Assembly (NCBI GenBank): GCA_006386115.1
Contig: VFIW01000143.1
Span: 1-64,000 of the forward strand
Source of the DNA: Globisporangium splendens
Lineage: Eukaryota; Oomycota; Peronosporomycetes; Pythiales; Pythiaceae
Direction: 5' to 3'
DNA length: 64,000 nt
In this document: positions 20,096 to 30,213 of the stretch, in pieces
Layout: every line of letters begins with the position of its first letter
Position numbering within the stretch: position 1 is the first letter of the stretch
Position numbers and translations under genes: made by a program
The notes under the pieces: model-generated
The model's input: the letters and a program-made list of their open reading frames with translations, nothing else
The model's database searches: none
Told to the model about the DNA's origin: nothing

Positions 20096-21880
20096 ATGTA
20101 CAAGTGGGTTCGCAAGTATGTGCGTACTTGCGAAGTGTGCCAAAGAGTTAAGCCATCCGGCTCTACTCGGGCTCCACTTCGTTCATTACCTGTCCCTCAG
20201 GACAGTTGGAAGTCTGTGAGTATGGATTTCATATTTGGACTTCCAAGAGACAAACACGGCAGGAATGGCATCCTGGTGTTTGTGGACCGATTTAGTAAGA
20301 TGGTGCATCTTACTCCGGTCTCGGATAAGATCTCGGCAGAGATGACTGCGAAAGTCTTTGTAGACGTGGTGTTCCGTCTACATGGTCTGCCCTCGGAGAT
20401 CGTATCAGACCGTGACACTCGGTTTACGTCTAGGTTCTGGCGAACTCTGCTTGGCATTTTGGATACAAAACTATCCATGTCAACAGCAGCACACCCAGAG
20501 ACAGACGGTCAAACTGAACGAGTGAATCGTGTCCTTGAAGACGTGTTGCGCAGTTATGCGACGTCTTTCGGAGAGTGGAGTGAGTTTCTCCCTCTCGCAG
20601 AGTTTGCGTTGAACAACTCCACGCATGTCTCGACAAGTCATACCCCGTTCTATGTGAACTACGGACTCCATCCGAGAGTGCCAGCGTCACTAGTGGGAGA
20701 GGTTTCTACCTTAAGTGGGGGAGAGACTATGGCTAAGGAGCCACAGTCGGATCTGAATGCTGTCACAGAGTTAAAAGCGAATTTTGACTCGATGAAACCT
20801 CTAGACGACATGACAAGTCGTGAGGAACAGCAAGTCGACGCCTTTATTGTGAGGAGACAAGCCGTTGTGAGGTTTGTTCGAGACGCAATTGCAAAGGCTC
20901 AGGATCTGCAAAAGGAACAAGCAGATAGGAGTGGAAGGAAGAACAAGCAAGTATATAAGATCAATGATCTTGTATTACTTAGCACGGCTAATCTACCTGA
21001 ACACGCAGTGTCTAACTTGGGGAGTTCGAAACTTCTGCCAAGATATATTGGACCGTTCAGGGTAGTTAAATGCAATGGGGATGCCTACACACTAGACATT
21101 CCTAAACGCATGCGACTACACCCTACGTTCTACGTAGGTAGACTAAAGCCTTACCTTCCAAGTGGGTCAGCGAACCCTATAGAGCCTTTGCCAGACGATC
21201 AAGTCGATCCTGAAGTCGCTCCACCAGCTCGCGAAGAGTCTGTAACTCATCGCCATGGAGCTTCTTCTCGGCATAAAGGCGCTGAAGCACATCAAAGGAC
21301 TCGTCCTTTATTGTCTCCAACGCGAGAAGGCGACCGTGATACTCCTTCCGAAGTGTCTCAAGAGAAACCCCTGCTTCTTCCACAGAGCGCAGTAGACGTT
21401 CGTGATACGCATCGCGAGCTTTCTCAGCCTTCTGGAGTCGTTCAAGCTCGGCTTGAATCTTCTCGAACCTCTGTTCGAAACGTGACTCCATTGCCGAACG
21501 CTGGGCAAGACCATCGAAGAGCAAGTCGATCTTCGACTCCTGCTCCTTCAACCGGTCTTCGAGTACCGCGTTGCGAACTTCAAGAGCCTCGATCTGAGCA
21601 CGGTGAGCACTCTTCCACTTCCAGAGTCGCTCAATCGTTTTCGCGTTCAGCCCCACCTCCTCTGATCGATCATCAGGGAGAGTGTCGTTGGATCGTTGAG
21701 TCGATAGTCGATCACGAGGATCGATCGACTCGTCGTCGAGGAGAGAAGTCGTTGAACCGTCAACGCTTCTACAGAGTACGGTGGCTTGGCTATCCGCCGG
21801 ACTCGGACACGTGGGAACCTCGAGAGACTCTTCAGTCTGATGTTCCCGACGTGGTTCACAGCTACGAGCAGAGCTTGTAG
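20096..21880 (+). CDS. Gypsy A2 integrase-chromodomain half of pol
   Basis: An intact 594-codon frame that starts just after the TGA in the HHCC region. It encodes CEVCQRVKPSG, the DDE core (MDFIFGLPRDKHGR, VSDRDTRFTSR, HPETDGQTERVNR), the GPY/F module (LLPRYIGPFRVV), a linker and a chromodomain (FYRVRWLGYPPDSDTWEP). The ATG at the start is probably internal to the original polyprotein. Its intactness contrasts with the ruined 5' half. The last 704 bases overlap the antisense ORF. Confidence 0.75.
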   Translation: MYKWVRKYVRTCEVCQRVKPSGSTRAPLRSLPVPQDSWKSVSMDFIFGLPRDKHGRNGILVFVDRFSKMVHLTPVSDKISAEMTAKVFVDVVFRLHGLPSEIVSDRDTRFTSRFWRTLLGILDTKLSMSTAAHPETDGQTERVNRVLEDVLRSYATSFGEWSEFLPLAEFALNNSTHVSTSHTPFYVNYGLHPRVPASLVGEVSTLSGGETMAKEPQSDLNAVTELKANFDSMKPLDDMTSREEQQVDAFIVRRQAVVRFVRDAIAKAQDLQKEQADRSGRKNKQVYKINDLVLLSTANLPEHAVSNLGSSKLLPRYIGPFRVVKCNGDAYTLDIPKRMRLHPTFYVGRLKPYLPSGSANPIEPLPDDQVDPEVAPPAREESVTHRHGASSRHKGAEAHQRTRPLLSPTREGDRDTPSEVSQEKPLLLPQSAVDVRDTHRELSQPSGVVQARLESSRTSVRNVTPLPNAGQDHRRASRSSTPAPSTGLRVPRCELQEPRSEHGEHSSTSRVAQSFSRSAPPPLIDHQGECRWIVESIVDHEDRSTRRRGEKSLNRQRFYRVRWLGYPPDSDTWEPRETLQSDVPDVVHSYEQSL

Positions 21881-22205
21881 TGCTCTTGCGAGCACTAGAA
21901 CGACGAGAGCCAAGCTCTTTATGGTCGTTCTCGAGCGTGCCTCCTAGGTTCCCTAGCAAACGCTCGACAAGATTCTCGTTCTCGAGTCGGACAAACGTCT
22001 TCCACGACTCGAGCTTCGCTGTGCTGGACTGGCCTGGATCGTCGCTGCCGGACATCTTGCGCCAAAGGAAGAACAACTCCTTGTAGAACCGACGTCCTCC
22101 ACGCTTCTTGCGAATAGCGGAGATGTCGTACAAGCCGGGAGTCGTCCGCTGCCGCTTCGGCTCGGGCCGTTCTTCGCGCTTCACTTGGTCGCTTGATCGC
22201 TTCAT
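21177..22205 (-). CDS. Antisense coiled-coil ORF of gypsy A2
   Basis: 342 residues from the ATG at 22205 (MKRSSDQVKREERPEPKRQ) to a stop just after the GPY/F codons of pol. It is homologous along its length to the A1 ORF: the basic head, FVRLENEN, SCEPRREHQT, CRSVDGST, KTIERLWKWKSAHR and LLRSVEEAG are all shared. By eye the two proteins match better than the sense-strand linkers encoded by the same DNA. The last ~150 residues look like a coiled coil. A longer open frame extends upstream into the LTR, but the shared ATG and promoter favour this start. Confidence 0.68.
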   Translation of the reverse strand: MKRSSDQVKREERPEPKRQRTTPGLYDISAIRKKRGGRRFYKELFFLWRKMSGSDDPGQSSTAKLESWKTFVRLENENLVERLLGNLGGTLENDHKELGSRRSSARKSTTSSARSCEPRREHQTEESLEVPTCPSPADSQATVLCRSVDGSTTSLLDDESIDPRDRLSTQRSNDTLPDDRSEEVGLNAKTIERLWKWKSAHRAQIEALEVRNAVLEDRLKEQESKIDLLFDGLAQRSAMESRFEQRFEKIQAELERLQKAEKARDAYHERLLRSVEEAGVSLETLRKEYHGRLLALETIKDESFDVLQRLYAEKKLHGDELQTLRELVERLQDRLDRLAKAL

Positions 22206-22223
22206 GGTCAATTGGAAAGTGAG
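22206..22223 (-). promoter_or_regulatory. Inr-FPR core promoter of the antisense ORF (A2)
   Basis: Minus strand CTCACTTT (Inr, exact) then CAATTGACC (FPR, 8 of 9), directly before the ATG. Two TGACGTCA palindromes lie about 200 bases upstream in the LTR (22412-22432) and could serve either strand. Confidence 0.55.
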
Positions 22224-22281
22224 AGCGGGTGCCTCTTCCGAGAGAAGTAAAGTCCGTGATGGAACTTTAAGGGAGGGATGA

Positions 22282-22921
22282 TGTAATGGGCTAAGGCTGC
22301 CATTACATGCAAGGTGGCTCTTTGTGTGTGTCACACACCGCCTTGTGGAAGTGCATTGTGGGTGCGAAGATATTGGGTGAAACACATAAAAGTGATCCCC
22401 ACATGCACTTGTGACGTCATCGTCTGACGTCAGAGCAATCCGTGTCTGAGTTGAGTGTTGGTCGCTCGCAATCATTGAGATTCGGCGTGATTACGCACAA
22501 CAGTACTCTAGACATGTGAATGATGGTGTCTACTTGGGGAAACAACACTGGTGATGAGAGCGACGTGTCTCTACCGTCTGAAGTGAGTGGCAGAGCCAAT
22601 CACTTCGCAGAGAATTTTCCGCGGTACTTCAAGTTCAAGCTTCTCGAAGATCCCGTAGGTTCAACCTCAGTGTACCCAAGGTTTTATATATCAGATTCAT
22701 AGGTTTTATTGTGCATGTTTATGTTTTAGTTATAAAACGTGTAGGATCCCTTGGGGTTCATTCGTAAGTAGCGACAGGAACCATAAGCATTTCAATTCAG
22801 TTGCAAATATTCTCTCAAGCCCTCAAGTCGTTCTTCTCTCCCTCCAAGTCGGGATTGCTTCCTCGTCGCACAAGCGTGTGTGCCGTGTTTTGGGGACTGT
22901 TGTGAACAGCGCCCCATTACA
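22282..22921 (+). repeat. Gypsy family A LTR, copy 4 (3' LTR of A2, mosaic)
   Basis: The U3 part follows copy 3 almost exactly. From the block at about 22625 onward the sequence follows copy 2, including GCGCCCCATTACA at the end. It joins copia RT sequence at the same base as copy 2. Confidence 0.87.
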
Positions 22922-24887
22922 GGAACACACCACGAAGACGCATCGACTTGAGCTCAGCACGGATCGCGTTACGCCAATGCACTTGTTCGGCACCACTCAC
23001 AGCTTCTTGGAACAAAGTCGGCTCGGACAAGTCGCGAACTTGGACCATGCTGGCACTTGCACGCCACCACTCGACAGGCGAGATACGTTGGCGAGTCGAT
23101 CGACGAGTTGTACCGTCCTCATCGCTTTCATCAGCTTCAGTGGTTGATTCGTCGGTGTTGCTTGGGATTTCAGCAGACTGCGAAGCTCCAGCATGGCGCT
23201 TGCCAGTGTACTTGAACGCCGACAGCGGACGAGTGCCTTCGATCTCGATGTCTTCAAGTCGGTTCAGGATGTCGGTCATACCATCCGCCGAGTCGTTCAG
23301 CAAAGTTCCGCCAATAACGGCTTCATCGAAGTTGACATCGCGACTGACCACCACCTTGTTCCCCTCGATGTCATACACGCGATAAGCCTTGGACGGCTCT
23401 TCGTAGCCCATGAACAGACCAGGTCGAGACTTGGGATCCCACTTCAAACGCTTCTCTTTCGGAGTCAAGACATACGCCAAACACCCGAAAACACGCATGT
23501 GCTTCACACTTGGCTTGGACTTGTTGACCATTTCGAATGGTGTTTTCGTGTCGGACTTGGGAGAAGGAAGACGATTCTTGATGTAAATCGCGGTCATTGC
23601 AGCTTCGGTCCAAAACGACTTGTCCAAACGCGCGTGATGCAGCATGCTGCGACCCATTGTCACGATGCTTCGAATCGCGCGTTCAGCAGTACCATTCGTC
23701 TGGTGAGCATACGGCACAGTCACTTGTTGTTGGATGCCGCGATCAGCGTAGAATTGCTTGATCGAGTTGGTTGTGAACTCCTTGGCACCATCGTGTCGGA
23801 CAAACTTCACGCTCTTGTTGAACTGGTTGCCGACTTGAACGATGAATTTCTTCAACATGTCTTCACTGTCGGACTTGTTCGGCAGGCAAAATCCCTTCAT
23901 CGACCCACTGGCCTCATCGACGATCAAAAGCAAATACTTGCTGCCGCCGATGCTCTCAACTTCCATCGGACCACAAATGTCCAAGTGGATCAGCTCAAAC
24001 ACCCCAAACGTGCGCTTTTCCACATTCGACTTGAATGGTTTTTGAACCATTTTCCCTTGTTGACAGCCACGACAGGTCGCCAAGTCTCGAGTGTTGGATG
24101 GAAAATTGGCATCCTTCACCATGGCTTTGTCGACTAGTTGGCGCAACACTTGGACCGATGCATGACCCATTCGCTCGTGAAGAGTCGACGCGGACTTGGC
24201 ACGCACAGCTGTCATCGCAGACTTGGTCATTGCATTTGGTGGCACCCGAAGCCAGTACAGGCCATCGATAAAGTCAGCGGTTGCGACCACCTTGCTTGAA
24301 GTCTTGTTCAGCACGTTCATACTTGGACCGTCGAACACGACTTGGAACTTGTTCGACTTGTTGATCTGGGGGATCGACAACAAATTCTTCCCCACACTTG
24401 GCACGTACAACACATTGACCACCTTCAGATCACGCACTTCGCCGTTTGGCAGAGCGATTCGCTCGTTCACAGTACCAACGCCAAGGATCTTGGTCTTGTT
24501 GCCGTTCGCGACGACCAAATCACCATGGTCGCGCTCGTCCAAAACAGCAAACTTGGACTTGTCATTGCAGATGTGATGCGTCGCGCCGCTGTCGATCGCC
24601 CACATTCCTCGCATATTTTCTTTCGTGGACGTGACACCACACTCCATCGACACAGCAAACGCAAGCGGGGCTTCATCATCGTCGTAGTCGCGCTCGACGT
24701 AGTTTACACGCTTGCGGCCATTGCCACCCATGCGACTTGGCCTGCGTCCAGCTTGCTTGTTCTTGGTCCAGCACCGGTCAGCCGTGTGGCCAACCTTGCC
24801 GCAGAACGAGCAGACGCGAGGCTCATTCTCGGCATTGAACGCCTTCGCATGGTCTTCAGTCTTCACGGTTTTCTTCTCGCCCGAACG
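22922..24887 (-). pseudogene. Copia copy 3 pol fragment (frame intact to RT start)
   Basis: One uninterrupted frame of about 655 residues with the CCHC knuckle (CSFCGKVGHTADRC), protease (WAIDSGATHHIC), integrase finger and DDE core (HLDICGPMEV, HQTNGTAERAIRSI) and the copia-specific C-terminal region (RPGLFMGYEEPSKAYRVYD). It ends in RT after SMRLRG at the gypsy A LTR. The frameshift of copy 1 is absent, so this copy decayed less before truncation. Confidence 0.85.
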
Positions 24888-24892
24888 CTTCA

Positions 24893-25440
24893 TGTAACGG
24901 GGTCACACGCTAAGTTGCACCGCAGCAACTTAGCTCAATCTATTGGCATTGGACTTAGTCCGCATGCAACTAAAGTTTCCGTACCTAGCTACGAGAAACA
25001 CCAAAGCAGCCGAACCATCAGGTTCACCGCACTTACTCGAACCACAAAGGTAGCCAAGCTACTCTGATTAGAGGTCGGTCACAGACACGACTCTCATAGG
25101 ATAAAACTATATGCTTTTAGACCAATTGAATAACACGGCAATTCAGAGCCATTCACTTATGTCCACATTGAAATAAGCGGAAGTTCACTATGCTAGATAG
25201 TGAACTAAAGATAACTCAGGGTGTCCTGCAAAGGGCAACCCCCAACAAATAAACAGTTCCATTTTTACCTCTGACTAAGCCTTTAGTTATTGACGGTTAC
25301 TCTATAGAGATCTATAGGTAACCGATCGTTGCACTGCAGGGAGCAGGCAACAGCTCTTGGAACAGAGTCCTTGAGAGAAGTCGTGCACACGCTTCCTCAC
25401 ACACGTACCGTGCTGCGTAACTCGGAAGTGTCCGGTTACA
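24893..25440 (+). repeat. Solo gypsy B LTR in copia copy 3
   Basis: TGTAACGGGG to CCGGTTACA, flanked by CTTCA at 24888-24892 and 25441-25445. Same site and same duplication as in copy 1. Confidence 0.9.
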
Positions 25441-25445
25441 CTTCA

Positions 25446-26016
25446 CATGCTCGTTGTTGAGCACCTTGATCACATCTTGGGTCTTCAAGTCGGCGTTGCT
25501 CATTTCGATATGAAGAACCACGTTCTCGTAGCTCTTCGGCAAACTTCGAAGCAAGCAAATCGCGACGTCTTCGTCCTCCATCTTCGCACCGATACTCACA
25601 AGCTTGGCGTGGATGTTGAGGACCTCATTGCAGTGGTGCAATAGGTTGTCGCCTTCCTTCATCTCAATGCTGAACAACCAACGCTTGAGATAGATGTGGC
25701 CGGCCTTCTGGGAATCTTGGTAGAGAACCTTCAGACGACACCACGCCACCCACGCTTCTTCGCAATCATCCACGACATGATGATACTCGGCGTCGATGTG
25801 CAGCAGCAGCAAACCAAACGCAACATTGTTCGTGCGAACGTATTCGTCCTTGATGCGCGCATCGGTGAAGGCCGGAGTATCTTGGCGGTTGACGACGTCC
25901 CACACAGACTTGGTGAGGAACACGCCACGCATGTAGCGTGCCCATGTGGCGAAGTTGTCGCCGTTGAACTTGTCGATGATCGTCTTGTCGGTCATGGTGC
26001 TTGTACTTGGGCTCAT
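25446..26016 (-). pseudogene. Copia copy 3 gag, N-terminal part
   Basis: UBN2-type gag starting at the ATG in the primer-binding site (26016), with [17 protein letters not shown] and [14 protein letters not shown], cut by the solo LTR. The frame runs on into the LTR to 25312. Confidence 0.85.
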
Positions 26017-26020
26017 AACC

Positions 26021-26163
26021 TGTTAAAGGTCAAGAGCGCGGAGGAAGAAGGATGAACCGGAGTGATCTTGAGATGGCAAATTGGAAAGTAAGATTGTTTA
26101 AGGTTTGTCTCCTACCCGTGCGACACTGAGCGTGTCCACTCGGTGTTGGACACAAACCGAGGC
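26021..26163 (-). repeat. Partial copia LTR, copy 3
   Basis: Matches 7859 to about 8003 of copy 1, including the Inr-FPR motif. Similarity stops near 26163, where the repeat at 26164-26408 starts. Confidence 0.75.
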
Positions 26164-26408
26164 GACGTTCACTAGTGCAAGTGAGGCTGACAAAGCACAG
26201 CCAAAATGTACAACAACGAACACCGCCATTTACAAAATGGCAAACGAAGAAACTACAAATGCCAGAAAAACTAGAAAATTACGATAAACCCGGACGCAAG
26301 TGTGAGAATGCTTGTGTTACGGGAGGATATGATAGCTGAGAACCCACCAATTCTCTTCCCCGGGGAATCTTAAACTCTAAGTTCAATAGATTCTTTATCA
26401 TCATCATC
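26164..26408 (-). repeat. Dispersed repeat R, copy 1
   Basis: The reverse complement of 58019-58267, nearly identical over about 245 bases. Its inner end (TCATCATCATCA) abuts the truncated kinase coding sequence exactly. I see no ORF and no obvious terminal repeat inside it. Confidence 0.8.
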
Positions 26409-28027
26409 AGCCTCATGGCCGTCAAGGAGATCTTGATTGCGGAGGAGAATGACTCGGACATTGCGACTGCTACCAAAGAAGTGGACCTGCTGCGGTCTCT
26501 ATGCGACGAAAACATCGTCAAGTACCTCGGGAGCTGCGTGGATAATGAGGCAAAGAAGCTCTTTGTCTTCACGGTACGCTGATCATTTGGCCAGTGACTT
26601 GGGCTTGAGGAATCTCGTTGTTGATGACTTATTTGCTATTTCAGGAATGGGTTCCGGGTGGAAACCTCGAGCAGAATCGTAAAAAGTTTGGTGGTAATGA
26701 GACGATCGTGAAGCGCTTTACGGCTCAGATCCTGCGCGGCGTGGCGTACTTGCACTCCAAGAACATTGTGCACCACGACATCAAAGTATGTAACATTCGG
26801 TTCGTTTTGGTTTGTCGAAGCATCGCTTCAAGCCATCATACCAACGGCTTCTTATATTTTTCTTTTATTGTGCAGCCGTCGAATATCCTCGTGGATCAGC
26901 ACGGCGTCGTGAAACTCGCGGGTTTCGGCGCATCGCGCTTGATCAGCTCCAGTACGTGCGTCAACAACGAGTCCATGCGTGGCACGCCAAACTACATGGC
27001 GCCTGAGGTTATCAAACAGACGAGCCGAAGCAGGAAATCCGACATCTGGAGCGTCGGTTGCAGTGTGCTTCGCTTGCTCACGGGCCAACCATTCTGGGGC
27101 GACATGAAGTTTGACTCGCAGATCTCGCTGCTGTACTACGTCGCGAACCTCGAGACGATGCCGCCATTGCCTGGTGAACTCTCAGATGAGGCGCGGTCGT
27201 TTATCGCTGCGTGTCTGAAAATCGATCCGATGCTTCGCCCTAGTACCCTGGAGCTCCTGCAGCACCCATTCGTAAAACGAACGGATCTGAAAGCACCGAG
27301 ACCCGTTCGCACGAGTAGCAACAATAATGGCTCCGCTCGTATGCATACCGCTCCTGTCGACAATTTGAATCGAAGCAAGTTAGTTGTCGAGAGTCAGCTT
27401 CCAGCAGTGACGAAACGAGCGACGAACTCGGCGCCACCTCCATCAACACACCTGCCGCGAATTCGCAGTGGAGCAGCAGCACCGAAGCTGTCCTTTGTGG
27501 CGCCTGCTATTCTCTCGAATGCATTTGATCTTCCAGTATGCTTTTCATGATTGTGCTTCTCTCTCTAGAGCCATTTTCCAAGATCCAGGAGATAAAACCT
27601 TGTGCTTTCGTATGAATTGCAGGGCGAGGTGGACGAAGGCGAGACGTCGATTCCAAACTTCTCGACGACTGTGTTTCCCTTGCAGCCTGGAGACACGGCC
27701 GCTCCGATGGGAGGGATTTCTCAGAAGCGGCAGACTCCCTACCTCGTCGCGAAACAAACCTCGATCGTCAACGCTACGAGCGCAGCCGAGTACACGTTCT
27801 CCGAGTTTGAAAATGGTTCATCGGCTGCTGCTCCTACTGCGGTGAGCGCAGTGCAAGCGAGAGAGAGCCCGTCGACATGGGAAGAGCAGCCGATTCTCAC
27901 CGACGCCGCGCGAGCCGAGAGAGAGTAGCGCATAGCACAACTCGCAGCGGAAAAACGCCGGAAGGAGGACCGTGAGCGGTGATATCAAGAGGAGCTGGCC
28001 GAATTTCGACACCAAATGGGCCATTAG
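26409..28027 (+). pseudogene. STE11/MEKK-like protein kinase pseudogene
   Basis: Three introns can be read (26574-26644, 26786-26875, about 27538-27622). The exons encode a Ser/Thr kinase domain from the ATP-binding Lys (LMAVKEI) onward; the Gly-rich loop is gone, replaced by repeat R. The catalytic loop is HHDIKPSNIL (HRD changed to HHD), the magnesium motif DFG is GFG (KLAGFGAS), while GTPNYMAPEVI and WSVGCSVLRLLTG are intact. A Ser/Pro-rich tail follows. In the tail TAG (27926-27928) and TGA (27980-27982) interrupt one continuous frame that ends at 28025-28027; both sites fit tryptophan codons. The lost DFG Asp, the missing N-lobe and two nonsense codons argue for a pseudogene. The MAPKKK-type assignment rests on the GTPNYMAPEV and E-W-V-P-G-G-N-L motifs. 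Confidence 0.75.
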
Positions 28028-28119
28028 CAGGTACGCAATGGCATCTTTCACCATTTGTTTCTTCTATGGGACACTGACGAGGCTGCATGCATTCACTTCA
28101 AGCGTTTCTTGATTTGTAT

Positions 28120-30087
28120 TTAACTATTTGCCCCACTTTCGTTGCTATGTTGGTTCGTGTCATGCTGCTGTTCCTTAGTTGGGTGCTGGTGGTTGCTGCT
28201 TGGCTCAACCATCGAAGACGTGTGGTTCGGTGGGCCGAACACGACGCCACCGATGAAACTCAGCGCCTCGGAGATCACAAAGTACAGCAACAGCCACTGA
28301 ACGCGGATAAACACAGCCAAGATACAAAAGAGCGCAGCATACACTGTCCAGACGTCCAGCAGCGCCGTCTTGTGCCACGGCGATGTGAGGTCAAGCGTCT
28401 CGAGGTGGCGGAATCCCATTCGAAGCCCGGCGTCAATGACCTCGATGGCACGGTCGGTGCCGCCGGCGCGCTCCAGTAGCCGCCCGACGCGCGCTGCCGC
28501 TTTCGCATACGACGCATTCGAGAGCAGCTCTTTGACTGCACGATGCACTTCGTTTGGGCTCAGCACATTCTTGTCGATGGCGAGACCCGCGCCAGAGTCC
28601 ACGACCCGCGCCGCGATGTCAGGTTGGTCCACGAGGAACGGAATGCAAAGCAGTGGCTTCTCGTAGACAAGTGCCTCCTGCGCCGACACCATGCCGCAGT
28701 GCGAGATCACGAGCTTCACTGCTGGGTGCGATAGAATGTCGAGGTTCGAGACTCCACTAGGAGACTTAACTTTTAGCATGGGCGGCAAATCGTTCGGCAA
28801 AATGTTGCGTTGATCTGTTGGTAGCACCCACAGAACTTTCACTGGTGGCTCGTCGGCGCGCACGATGAGTCCGTCGATCAGCGCCTGCGCCTGCCAGGAA
28901 TCAATGTACGCGAGCGTGCCCAAGTTCAGGTACACGACGCCGCCGCCACCCACAGCCGAAGCTGGCAGCGGCGCGTCCAACCAGCTCTGCAAGGACGACC
29001 CTGCGAGGTGGTTTCGCGCATTTCGACTCGCATTTCGGTCGCGCACTGGGAGAATCGGACCCACGGCGTCAATGAGCGGCGACAGTGGCTGCGGATGCTC
29101 GAGTCCAAACGCGGTGTTGAGAATCACGCGCGCGCCTTTGAACACGTCGTGCTGCGAGCGGTAGGGCTTGAGGTCGAGCTCCCAGCGCATCTTGTTGAGC
29201 TGCATGAATGGCGGCGTGAGCGCGACCGACAGCAGCCGCGGGAACAGGATGTTCATGCACCGGTTCCAGAGCGACATATGGATGCTGTAGCCCGTGCCCC
29301 ACGCCGGGATGTAGCTCGGCGCGCCGCCGAGGTCGAACATGATGGACGGAGAGTTGATGATGTACGGCAGCTGGAGCTTGTGCACGAGGTCCTGGGCACC
29401 GATGGTCGCGATGTCCATGACCACGAGATCCGGTGGGCTCTGGTTCAATTGCGGCAGCAGCGTGTCGAACATCGGACGCGCTGCGGCCACGTAAATGTCG
29501 TTGAACATGGTCAGGATGCCGCGGAAGTTGGACGAGTCGCGCGTCATGACCTTGAGTTTGCTACGCAGATCCTCGGCCGAGATCGGGAATGGGCCCGCCG
29601 AGAGGAAGGGCACGCTGTAGCTGTGCGCCCAGTCCTTGCCGGACTCGTGCGTCGCGAACGACACCCGGTAGCCGCGCTGGTGCATCTCGCTCGCGATGCG
29701 CAGCAGCGGCAGCGCGTGGCTCTTGATCGCGATCGACACGAACACGACGTGCTTCTGCTTGGCGTCCGCGTGGGTCACGATCTGGCACTTTGGAGGCGGT
29801 GGAGTCATGACGGCGTCATTGGTGCTGGTAGTCGAAGCCTCTTCCGTGGCCACACATACTGACGCGTCTTCTGCTACGGCTTCTGGCGCTTCTCGGGCGT
29901 CTGGGGATGTCGTTTCTGCGTATACAACGCTGACGACAGAGAGAAAAACGACCAGGACGATGAGCCATGCGCCTGCAGAACGCGGTTTGAGCGCATTGCG
30001 ACGCTTTAAACGCGGCGCCACGCGCGACAAACTGCTGGTCATGTGCGCCATGTTGCTGTTCTGAAGAGTCAATCGGGGAGATCGCAT
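28120..30087 (-). CDS. UDP-glycosyltransferase (GT1 family), membrane-anchored
   Basis: A single-exon gene of 655 residues. The N-terminal membrane segment or signal anchor (AWLIVLVVFLSVVSVVYA, about 41-58) precedes the acceptor-binding half (HVVFVSIAIKSHALPLLRIA). The C-terminal half carries the sugar-donor signature: YLNLGTLAYIDSW, KVLWVLPTDQRN, LDILSHPAVKLVISHCG, then LCIPFLVDQPDIAARVV with the Asp-Gln pair. A second hydrophobic stretch near 580-620 and a polar tail follow. The family moves a sugar from a UDP donor to small lipophilic acceptors, often at the ER with the active site in the lumen; the acceptor cannot be named. Upstream on its strand, TCATTGCAGTTTGG resembles an Inr-FPR start. 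Confidence 0.85.
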   Translation of the reverse strand: MRSPRLTLQNSNMAHMTSSLSRVAPRLKRRNALKPRSAGAWLIVLVVFLSVVSVVYAETTSPDAREAPEAVAEDASVCVATEEASTTSTNDAVMTPPPPKCQIVTHADAKQKHVVFVSIAIKSHALPLLRIASEMHQRGYRVSFATHESGKDWAHSYSVPFLSAGPFPISAEDLRSKLKVMTRDSSNFRGILTMFNDIYVAAARPMFDTLLPQLNQSPPDLVVMDIATIGAQDLVHKLQLPYIINSPSIMFDLGGAPSYIPAWGTGYSIHMSLWNRCMNILFPRLLSVALTPPFMQLNKMRWELDLKPYRSQHDVFKGARVILNTAFGLEHPQPLSPLIDAVGPILPVRDRNASRNARNHLAGSSLQSWLDAPLPASAVGGGGVVYLNLGTLAYIDSWQAQALIDGLIVRADEPPVKVLWVLPTDQRNILPNDLPPMLKVKSPSGVSNLDILSHPAVKLVISHCGMVSAQEALVYEKPLLCIPFLVDQPDIAARVVDSGAGLAIDKNVLSPNEVHRAVKELLSNASYAKAAARVGRLLERAGGTDRAIEVIDAGLRMGFRHLETLDLTSPWHKTALLDVWTVYAALFCILAVFIRVQWLLLYFVISEALSFIGGVVFGPPNHTSSMVEPSSNHQHPTKEQQHDTNQHSNESGANS

Positions 30088-30213
30088 CGATACTGAAAGT
30101 ACCGGTTACAAACGGTATACCGGCACTTTTGAAAAGTACTATCTTGATACCGGTATTTCACACCAAACTGCAATGACGGACACGAAGAGACACACACGAG
30201 GGCGTTACTCGGA

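Larger units (their letters stand above)
15457..22921 (+). mobile_element. Gypsy family A element A2, full-length but degenerate
   Basis: 5' LTR (15457-16063), primer-binding site, gag and protease remnants, heavily mutated RT and RNase H (to about 19950), an intact integrase-chromodomain half (20096-21880), an antisense ORF, a purine tract (about 22268-22281) and a 3' LTR (22282-22921). The flanks do not form a target duplication (GAATG against GGAAC), and the two LTRs differ in U5. The present unit is therefore a recombinant rather than a single clean insertion. Confidence 0.85.
22922..26163 (-). mobile_element. Copia copy 3 (truncated, carries a solo gypsy B LTR)
   Basis: Same structure as copy 1, in minus-strand order: a partial LTR (26163-26021), gag (26016), the solo gypsy B LTR (25440-24893) and pol up to the start of RT at 22922. 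The outer end of the LTR is replaced at about 26163 by an unrelated repeat. Near-identity with copy 1 including the LTR junction suggests a segmental copy of the composite. Confidence 0.85.

Noticed and set aside
29008..29862. 284-codon plus-strand frame opposite the UDP-glycosyltransferase
   Set aside because: Arg/Val/Glu/His-rich translation typical of the complement of a GC-biased coding strand; the minus strand has the full GT1 signature.
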